From Chionoecetes opilio (Eukaryota > Arthropoda > Malacostraca > Decapoda > Majidae), in NCBI GenBank assembly GCA_016584305.1, contig JACEEZ010000391.1, positions 310,001 through 374,000 of the forward strand: DNA of 64,000 bases, given 5' to 3'. The position numbers were made by a program, and so were the translations under genes. Shown piece after piece: positions 56,310 to 64,000 of this stretch (positions are counted from its first letter, which is position 1; each line of letters opens with the position of its first letter). Under the pieces are notes generated by a model. That model was given only the letters and a program-made list of their open reading frames with translations. It was not told where the DNA came from and searched no databases.

Positions 56310-56380
56310 CGTGTGATAGCATCTATTATTACATTTCAGTTAAAGAAAAAAAAATCCTTATTTTCTTATGTTCTTATGTA

Positions 56381-57300
56381 GAGCTTCGTCTTATAGGCAT
56401 ATAAGGGGATTGTGCTCTGTTCCCGTGTGAGATATGAAATCAAACGAAGTTATGTATCTCGATCCCTCCCCGGCCGCATATTAACCAAGTCTGGAAAGGT
56501 TCGCCTTCTATATATAATCTTGAACAAGTCAGGTTAGGTTACGGTTAGGTAAGGTTTCTGTGCGGTAATTATAGTAACTTTGTGTGGGAATCACAATGAG
56601 GGTCTTTTCGAGAAAATCCTATATGGTTGTTTCGGAGCTACAGCCAATTGCGTCTTCACCCGGAAAAGGCGAACCTTTCCTTGGGTAATATGCTCCTTGG
56701 CCCCTCCCCACTAATCCCACAGAGGTGTTTGTGTGTGTGATCACACATATTACATTAAACGTAGATTATGTACGGTAGTACATGTATGTGATCACATTTT
56801 TGTATTGACGTACGTATTTAGGCGTATTTTGTAGTGTCCTTCCGGAGTAAAATTATACTTATTTAAGCTCCGCCCCTGCTTGCCATCACAAAATACGATT
56901 GTAGCGCTGCCAAAGCTCTTTCTTGATGTTGCCGAGAGTAAAAGTGTCGTACACTTCATTACCTCTTACAGAGGCTCAAGGAATATCGTTAAGGTTGACA
57001 TTATTGAAGGCACAGCAAAGAGTAGTAGCGTGATTGTCTGTATTACACATCGATATCTAATTGTTTTGAGCTCTTAGAATGGCCTAGCATTGTTTTCTAA
57101 CTCTATAGATGGACTTGATATTAAACTGAAATGTTTAGGGCGCTATGAAACTGTTATTTGAATATCTATTTGCTACACAGCCATTTCACGATGTGCGTCG
57201 AGGATGTTTAATGCTTTCATGGACCTGTACGTATGTAGGCTACGTGTACCTACATCTACGTTTCACGAATTATTCTTTGCCTAAACCTAGATGAATGCTG
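56381..57300. other. No feature recognised
   Basis: Mixed-composition DNA without coding signal. A short TTAGGTTACGGTTAGG motif is at 56532, and AGTAAAATTATACTTATTTAAGCTCCGCCC near 56850 recurs in complement near 58500 (GGGCGGAGCTTAAATAAGTA), so 56850-58520 may be bounded by an inverted repeat. Confidence 0.4.
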
Positions 57301-57344
57301 GTTGTGATTCATCCTCCAGTGCATCTCCCCCGTTTAACATCCAT

Positions 57345-57880
57345 GGGCGGGTGTGTGATGGACGTGTGGTGGGTGGGTTGTGTGGTGGGCGGATGTATGA
57401 TGGGCGTGTGGTGGGTGGGTGTGTGGTGGGCGGATGGGTGATGGGCGTGTGGTGGGTGGTGTGTGGTGGGCGGATGTGTGATGGGCGTGTGGTGGGTGGG
57501 TGTGTGGTGGGCGGATGGGTGATGGGTGTGTGGTGGGTGGGTGTGTGGTGGGCGGATGTGTGATGGGCGTTGGTGGGTGGGTGTGTGGTGGGCGGATGTA
57601 TGAGGGGCGTGTGGTGGGTGGGTGTGTGGTGGGCGGATGGGTGATGGGCGTGTGGTGGGTGGGTGTGTGGTGGGCGGATGTGTGGTGGGTGGGGTGTGGT
57701 GGGTGTGTGGTGGGCGGATGGGTGATGGGCGTGTGGTGGGGTTGTGGTGGTGGGCGGGTGGTGGGCGGATGGGTGATGGGCGTGTGGTGGGTGGTGTGTG
57801 TGGGGGCGGGTGGTGGGTGGGTGGGTGGTGGTGGGCGGGTGGGTGCCTGGGTGGTGGTGGGTGGGTGGTGGCCCGTGGGT
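57345..57880 (+). repeat. GT-rich minisatellite, about 40-bp unit
   Basis: Units of GTGTGGTGGGCGGATGNGTG followed by ATGGGCGTGTGGTGGGTGGG repeat about 13 times. Two alternating variants (GGATGGGTG and GGATGTGTG) suggest a higher-order period of about 80-120 bp. The strand is strongly G-rich, so quadruplex formation is possible. Frames through it are not genes. Confidence 0.93.
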
Positions 57881-57884
57881 TACA

Positions 57885-58770
57885 CACAGAGACCTTCCTA
57901 CGCGTGTTGGAGCTGAATCAGACTGATGAAATGTTCGTATTCGTGCCCTGCGATAGGTTCTCTAAAAGGCTTTCTTTTTGTGTGATATAACATATATACC
58001 AAATTTATACATTTCTATTGCAAATGTAATATCACTCATGAATATATTTAAGTATTTGACTATACTATAGCAATAATACACCAGTTTTGGTGCTAAGCCA
58101 GCAAGCATCAACGAAGATTCGGACACATTGAAAAATTCGAGGGATTGGGAAATTTGTTCCCAGACGTCGCTGGAGAATTTTAATATTTGTGACTTCTTAC
58201 CTGTTAAGAGTCACCTATTCTACTCCTTACTACTCCTTACCTACTCTTAATTAAATACAGTATCCTTTGCATGTCGTGCGCATGTAATGAATGTTGAATT
58301 GGATGAGAATTAAAGGAAAAGAGAAACATTTACGGGAGGAGTTTTGATAAGATTTTCTCATGCGCGCGATCTGATTGGCCAGGCTCTTGAAACCACCACT
58401 CACACCCACGACTGTAAAACTTTACAGGAAAAGAGTAAAATATCGCTGCCGGAGTGTATCTGCTCAGTTTTCTATGCACGCAAAAGAGTAAAAAATAAGT
58501 GGGCGGAGCTTAAATAAGTAAAATTTTACTTCCAAGGGCATGGACAAAATACGCCTTTTGTATGTCGACATGATTGAATCAAGATCGTATTATCCCGTGT
58601 TTTGAAATTTTATCATCATCCGTATCATTCACCCACGGGCACGGTCTTGCCGCGTGAGCTGGACTCGCGATCGCCGTCACCCTACCGGAAGCATATATTT
58701 CCGTGCTGTACTGCCTTGTGGCACTGCCGTACAAAACAGAAAATGCCTTCCGGAAAGAACATAAGAGCTC
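57885..58770. other. No feature recognised
   Basis: AT-rich with one block of TACTCCTTACCTACTC near 58215 and the inverted GGGCGGAGCTTAAATAAGTA near 58500 noted above. No coding support. Confidence 0.4.
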
Positions 58771-58773
58771 TTA

Positions 58774-59084
58774 GGCGGGGTTCACACTACACGTTTTTGC
58801 TGTCCGTGTCTACGTGGGCGTGGCGATCAGTGATGTCAGAGTGACGTCACTGATCGCCACGCCCACATAGACGCGGACAAAGAATTGGGAACTCCGAATA
58901 ATGTGAGGTTGGGCCGCACGTCTCTCAAGGTCAGTGACGTCAACACTGCTTCAGCAGGTGGTCGCGCGGAGCCTGGTTCAAACTTCACAGGCAGGAAGTG
59001 AAGTCACTCTGACGTACTGTGAGTCACTGATGACAAGACGCACGTAGACTACGTCCAGCAATAACGTGAAGTGTGAACCGGGCC
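58774..59084. mobile_element. Harbinger-type MITE, 311 bp
   Basis: GGCGGGGTTCACACTACACG and its near-complement CGTGAAGTGTGAACCGGGCC are terminal inverted repeats, with TTA duplicated at 58771-58773 and 59085-59087. A second inner palindrome, GTGGGCGTGGCGATCAGTGA with its complement, lies at 58811-58870. Short length, TTCACAC ends and a TWA duplication fit PIF/Harbinger MITEs. Confidence 0.88.
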
Positions 59085-59087
59085 TTA

Positions 59088-59990
59088 CTCTATAGAGACC
59101 GATCTCTGGGTAAATCTGAAATTTCACACACAATACACACCCATCCCATTGCTTATTTAAGGAGCACAGTGACCGCCCGTATTTGTCTGTGAAAAATTCC
59201 TGTGAGCCAACGGGGATGGAGATTGCGACCACAGAACAGCAACAAACAAAACACTCCAAGTAGTCCGGCAGCCACCAGGCTCAACCAATTGTTTTAGGGT
59301 CTTAATTTTTTTTTTCAGTGGATTTTGTTTGCCCATATATCCAGTTTGAAAAATATCTTGGTTGGCTCGCTGTCAACCTTGGGCAATTTGAGATAATTAG
59401 CATAAAACAAAATGGCCGTCAAGGAAATATCAAAATACATAATATACCATAATTCCCTTACAAATTGACATAACCGGTCAACCAATACATGGATTCCAGG
59501 GTATTTTGACCCAGAAAATTCATTTCTGGAATTTTCATATCCAAAATGACCACCATATTAAAAATGGCTGCTTTTTTTTTTTTTTTTTTTTTTTTTCCAT
59601 TATACCTGACAATTTCAAGTTCATACTCTATTTATCGTGGCATCTCTGCCTTTTTCAGGCGTTGTATACTCTGCTCTTGTTGCTGTGCATTTACATCAGA
59701 TTGAGTCATGAGGACAGCCAAAGAATGGGTTGATAACACTGGTCGACACCAAAAATCGTTCTGAGTTTATTGTGTGTGGGTTGGAAAGCATTTTCGCTGC
59801 TGATTTCTAAAATGGCATTGCTTTTTCTCTAGCACGTATAGTTTATGAAATATCGGCATTGTAAATTTTAATAGCTATTATAATTATATACGTATATATA
59901 ATTATATAATTAATCGAAACAATCCCCCTACGTTAATATATATTACTCGTAATTAAATTCTGGTGGTGCCTGCGGCTTTATTAGGACCTA
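59088..59990. other. No gene recognised; poly(T) run
   Basis: Contains a 24-base T run at 59573-59596 and an AT-rich TATATAATTATATAATTA stretch near 59885-59910. No coding or repeat family identified. Confidence 0.4.
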
Positions 59991-60612
59991 ATGTACTATG
60001 GACTCCTTTGGAAATCGCTACATTTGGGGAGGGCAAATTTGGAGAGGAGGAAATGTGGCAGCGCTGGAGGTAATTACTGACAGTTCACTGGACTTGCTAA
60101 TCCGTATGGGATTACTGGGATTAAAGAAGGGTGACCTGCCCTGTCTCGCTCACCGAGACACACAACCACACACTTTGCCTTGCCTTAACTTTGTCTGAGA
60201 TCATCATGTTCTTATCATCATTCTTCTCTATTTTCTTATTCGTATTATTGTTCTTATTACTATTATTATCAATCTATTTATATCTATTATTATTATTATT
60301 ATTACTATTATGAGAGATTTTAATGGTATTAAACTGAGAGGGTTTTGTCCTATTTCGCACTTTAGCTTAGGGGGTTTTGTCCAAGGGGTTTTTGTCCTAG
60401 GGGGTTTTGTCCAAGAGGGATTTTGTCCTAGGGGGTTTTGTCCAAGAGGGGTTTTGTCCTAGGGGTTTTTGTCCAAGAGGGGTTTTGTCCTAGGGGGGTT
60501 TTGTCTGGACCCCGTGGCTGACGTGCTCCCATTCACCACCACCCTCAGACTCCGGCTGTGCAGAGAAGCTCTCTCTCTTTCTTTCTCGCTGTCCTCGCTC
60601 TCTCTCTCCATA
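59991..60612 (+). repeat. Left arm of a long inverted duplication
   Basis: From ATGTACTATGGACTCCTTTG through a (TTA)n block at 60280-60310 and a minisatellite of GGGGTTTTGTCCTAGG / GGGTTTTGTCCAAGAG units (60355-60510) to GGACCCCGTGGCTGACGTGC and CAGAGAAGCTCTCTC. The same order occurs in complement at 62375-63048. The arms are nearly identical outside the repeat length differences. Confidence 0.9.
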
Positions 60613-60745
60613 TCTCCCCCTCTCTCTCACTCATTCCTTCTCCCCTCCCTCTTTCCCTTCCTCTCTCTCTTTCATTCATTCACCCTTCCTCTCTCTCTCC
60701 CTCATTCCTTTACCCTTCCTCTCTCTCCCTCATTCCGTCACCACT

Positions 60746-60805
<60 letters not shown>
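60570..60805 (+). repeat. (CT)n-rich microsatellite, left
   Basis: CT-rich with CATTC, TCCCTC variants then pure CT from 60748 to 60801. Confidence 0.93.
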
Positions 60806-61881
60806 CAAAAATAAGCGACAATCGGAGAGAGAGAGTGTGTAATGTGTGATAAGGACAGCGACAGAGTAAATAATGTGGAGAAGGAAGAAAGAGAGAGGAG
60901 AGGTGTGAATCGAGACGGGGGGGGGATGGGGGAGGCAGTGGGCAGGAAATAGACAGAAGGATGGAAGGATGAGGAGGAAGGAAGGGTGCGAGCAGTGGCG
61001 TCACCGCGGGGGGGCTAAGGGAGACTTAGCCCCCCCAAGTCAAGGACTCAGCCCCCCCCCCCCAAATTGCTGCTAGCAGCCTGCTACCCAAAAACAATAA
61101 AAAGGAATATTTATCCAATTTTCCATGCCAGAGCAAAACCTTATTTTTCACACTTTTATAGAAAAATTGGTTTGATGTTTCATTTAAATGTTTAAATATG
61201 TTTGATAACAAACTAAAACATGTAATTAAAGCTTAATTCCACTTTCTTCTCATTTTTGGGCCTCAAAATTACCCTGGAACTGATTAATTTTGAAAATTAC
61301 CTCCCGACCCCCCAGCTGGATAAGCTCGCTGCGTTCGCCCATCACCACCCCGGGGCTAAAGCCCCCCCAAATGTTTTTTCCTGGTGATGCTACTGGGTGC
61401 GAGGAGGCCGATTGATAAAAGGTGGGAGGGAGGGAACTTAAGTCGTAGTGTAGAGGAGGAAAGTCCTTTTAAACCACGTTTTATTGTTTATTTTTTTGTA
61501 TTAATTGTCTTTCTTTGTGTGGGTCCCTGGTTGTATTTTATTGTATGTATGTTATTTCTTATTTCATTGTCATATATTAAAAGACTTTACTCAATTAATA
61601 ACTACCACGTGTAGGTCTCACGGCCTCTTGTAGCTTCCTTATGTTCTTATGTTCTTATGTAATATTTTCAAGCAACACACACACATACACACATACACAC
61701 ACACACACACACACGTGCACACACAACGAGGAAGGGAGTCGAGTGTCTACGTGCGAGATGGGGAGGGATTAGATGTAGGATTAGCACCAACCCCTCACAG
61801 CGCTGCATATCAGCCATCATTATCTTACCTCTCCCTTGCCTTGACTGTGACTCCCTCCTGTCTGTATGTTATGTTTTTTTG
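60806..61881. other. Spacer of the inverted duplication
   Basis: Non-coding. Short inverted blocks GGGGGGGCTAAGGGAGACTTAGCCCCCC at about 61009-61037 form a hairpin, and TAGCATCACC-like sequence at 61380 answers GTGGCGTCACCG at 60994, so a short foldback repeat may span 60994-61400. A TTCCTTATGTTCTTATGTTC tail (61635-61660) matches the dispersed repeat at 6540. A CACACA run is at 61676-61712. Confidence 0.5.
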
Positions 61882-62374
<493 letters not shown>

Positions 62375-62715
62375 GAGAGAGAGGACAGCGAGAAAGAAAG
62401 AGAGAGAGCTTCTCTGCACAGCCGGAGTCTGAGGGTGGTGGTGAATGGGAGCACGTCAGCCACGGGGTCCAGACAAAACCCCCCTAGGACAAAACCCCTC
62501 TTGGACAAAACCCCCTAGGACAAAACCCCCCTAGGACAAAACCCCTCTTGGACAAAACCCCCTAGGACAAAACCCCTCTTGGACAAAACCCCCTAGGACA
62601 AAATCCCTCTTGGACAAAACCCCCTAGGACAAAAACCCCTTGGACAAAACCCCCTAAGCTAAAGTGCGAAATAGGACAAAACCCTCTCAGTTTAATACCA
62701 TTAAAATCTCTCATA

Positions 62716-62757
<42 letters not shown>

Positions 62758-63048
62758 GATATAAATAGATTGATAATAATAGTAATAAGAACAATACGAA
62801 TAAGAAAATAGAGAAGAATGATGATAAGAACATGATGATCTCAGACAAAGTTAAGGCAAGGCAAAGTGTGTGGTTGTGTGTCTCGGTGAGCGAGACAGGG
62901 CAGGTCACCCTTCTTTAATCCCAGTAATCCCATACGGATTAGCAAGTCCAGTGAACTGTCAGTAATTACCTCCAGCGCTGCCACATTTCCTCCTCTCCAA
63001 ATTTGCCCTCCCCAAATGTAGCGATTTCCAAAGGAGTCCATAGTACAT
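62375..63048 (-). repeat. Right arm of the long inverted duplication
   Basis: Complement of 59991-60612. The minisatellite is longer (more CCCCTAGGACAAAA / CCTCTTGGACAAAA units) and the (TAA)n run is about twice as long as in the left arm, so the two arms have begun to diverge by repeat expansion. Confidence 0.9.
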
Positions 63049-64000
63049 AGCTGGCAAAAAATATACTTAAATTATGTTCCAAATATATCCGAAAATGTGC
63101 CACATCTTGGAAATATCCGAAAATATGCCAAATCACAGTAAATTTTGACTTTATATATACACCTTTTTCACTGTCAACAAGAGGTTTGTACATACAGTTG
63201 AACCTGCCAGGTGAGTCTTTCGGTCGTGCTGGCCATTCCTTTTGTTTGTAATGTTTGCTGTCCGCTCTAGAGTCCCACAAACAAAGAAAACACATGTGCT
63301 TAGTGTAACCTTACTGGAGTCCTAGAAGTAAGGAGATTACCTTCAGGTCCCCACACAGATTCCACTGATGTTCTTCATATTTAACAGCAGATAACAAAGT
63401 CTTCATAGTTTCATAAGTTTCACTCATTTCATGGCCATGCGCAATTGGAACACTCGGAAGCTTATTTCCTTTATGCAGAAGAACGGCCTTTAGCGTGTTT
63501 TTTCCTGAATCTATGAACAGCCGCCACTCACTCTTATCATAAGTGTGAGACTCACAAAGTTGTTCCATGAGTGTGTCAACATCAAAGCAGTAACAGAGCT
63601 TGTGTTCCATCTTGAAGAAGCTTGAAAGTTCTTTATGTCTACGACGAAACGTGGTGATGAGAACTCCTTCTTGTAGCAAATTCCATTCCTTGAGACGAGA
63701 TCCAAGGACTTCACTTTTCTCCTTGGGTAGATCTAGGTCCCTAGCAAGGTCTTGTAGCATTTCCTGACTGATGAATTTGGGCTCTTTGTTGTCTGCCATT
63801 TCTTGAAAGTGTATCCATGGGATTATCCTCCTCGTTTGAATCTGATTCACTTATAGCACTTGCAATTGGAACATTTGGAACTGGGAGATCAGGACCATGT
63901 GGCACAGGCCTGATGGCAGAAGGTACGTCAGGATACCTGATTTTAGCTCGCGTTTTTACTGAATATCCTTTGATGTTAGTGAGGCAGAAGTAGCAGTCAG
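63049..64000 (-). pseudogene. Broken copy of an unnamed recurrent protein family
   Basis: Read on the minus strand from the right edge: CYFCLTNIKGYSVKTRAKIR, YPDVPSAIRPVPHGPDLPVP, a frame change near 63800, KEPKFISQEMLQDLARDLDL, LGSRLKEWNLL, YDKSEWRLFIDSGKNTLKAV, HQWNLCGDLKVISLLLGLQ, an in-frame TAA at 63311-63313, then CFLCLWDSRADSKHYKQKEW and a short end. CxxC pairs at both ends suggest zinc binding. I recognise the pattern (GDLKVxxLLLGLQ ... CFLCxWDSRAxxKHY) as recurring in arthropod and cnidarian genomes, often in many copies, but I know no assigned function. The frameshift and stop mark this as a decayed copy. It may be transposon-encoded. Confidence 0.7.

Larger units (their letters stand above)
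55338..56356. mobile_element. Foldback element with microsatellite-bearing inverted ends
   Basis: The left arm TTTCTTTAACTGAAATGTAATAATAGATGCTGTCACACGCGG then (AG)n then CTCTCGGTACGGGCC is repeated in complement at 56230-56356. Further inner homology GAGGCGGTAGAGCGACGAA pairs with TTCGTCGTTCTACCGCC. Inside lie the 55410-55547 palindrome and the 55543-56080 dispersed repeat. No coding sequence. Confidence 0.7.

Noticed and set aside
57291..57990. Gly/Val- and His/Pro-rich frames on both strands
   Set aside because: Products of the GT-rich minisatellite, with no codon-bias or splice evidence.

Overview
This is an animal nuclear window, most likely from a decapod crustacean. That assignment is an inference from the style of the retroelements, very abundant (CT)n/(AG)n tracts, short CCTAA-type repeats and huge repeat-filled introns. 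No bacterial, organellar or free viral genes were seen. Only one host gene is well supported. It lies on the + strand and is the 3' half of a HERC-type HECT E3 ubiquitin ligase, most like HERC4/HERC3. Ten coding exons run from 1354 to 35575 and give about 465 residues: the linker before the HECT domain, the whole HECT domain with the LPVAHTC catalytic cysteine, and the stop codon. The RCC1-repeat half must lie to the left of the window. Nine exons are clean, with matching splice phases. The sixth (33135-33265) carries apparent one-base losses and sits beside a stretch where the consensus itself looks damaged.

The introns are dense with mobile DNA. Intron 1 (1549-13635) is a chain of pogo/Tigger-like cut-and-paste elements. 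Each starts with CA or CAG, is flanked by a TA duplication and often contains other elements. Some lie back to back: 7443-8827, then 8832-12414, then 12417-13470. Intron 4 and intron 5 hold several minus-strand copies of one LINE family plus a nearly complete plus-strand copy (28722-32320). These are interrupted by a jockey-like LINE, a 176-bp tRNA-derived SINE with a clean 13-bp target duplication, and two more Tigger-like elements.

Downstream of the host gene (36000-64000) the order is: a 1.1-kb TA-flanked element with repeated TTATCGACA motifs; a 15-bp satellite array split by a 2.7-kb PIF/Harbinger-like element with TAA duplication; a fragment of another non-LTR reverse transcriptase; a complete Ty3/Gypsy-like LTR retrotransposon on the minus strand (43362-50455, 1.6-kb near-identical LTRs, TAAG duplication) that lacks most of RT, RNase H and integrase; a THAP-domain exon; foldback elements; a GT-rich minisatellite; a 311-bp Harbinger-type MITE; a long inverted duplication around (CT)n/(AG)n tracts; and, at the right edge on the minus strand, a broken copy of a protein family that I recognise as recurrent in animal genomes but cannot name.

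Most of the sequence is explained by nested transposition. The most notable points are the tandem TA-sharing Tigger chain, SINE cargo carried at the same junction in two Tigger copies, the internally deleted yet young LTR element, the satellite with its Harbinger insertion, and the unnamed protein at the right edge.
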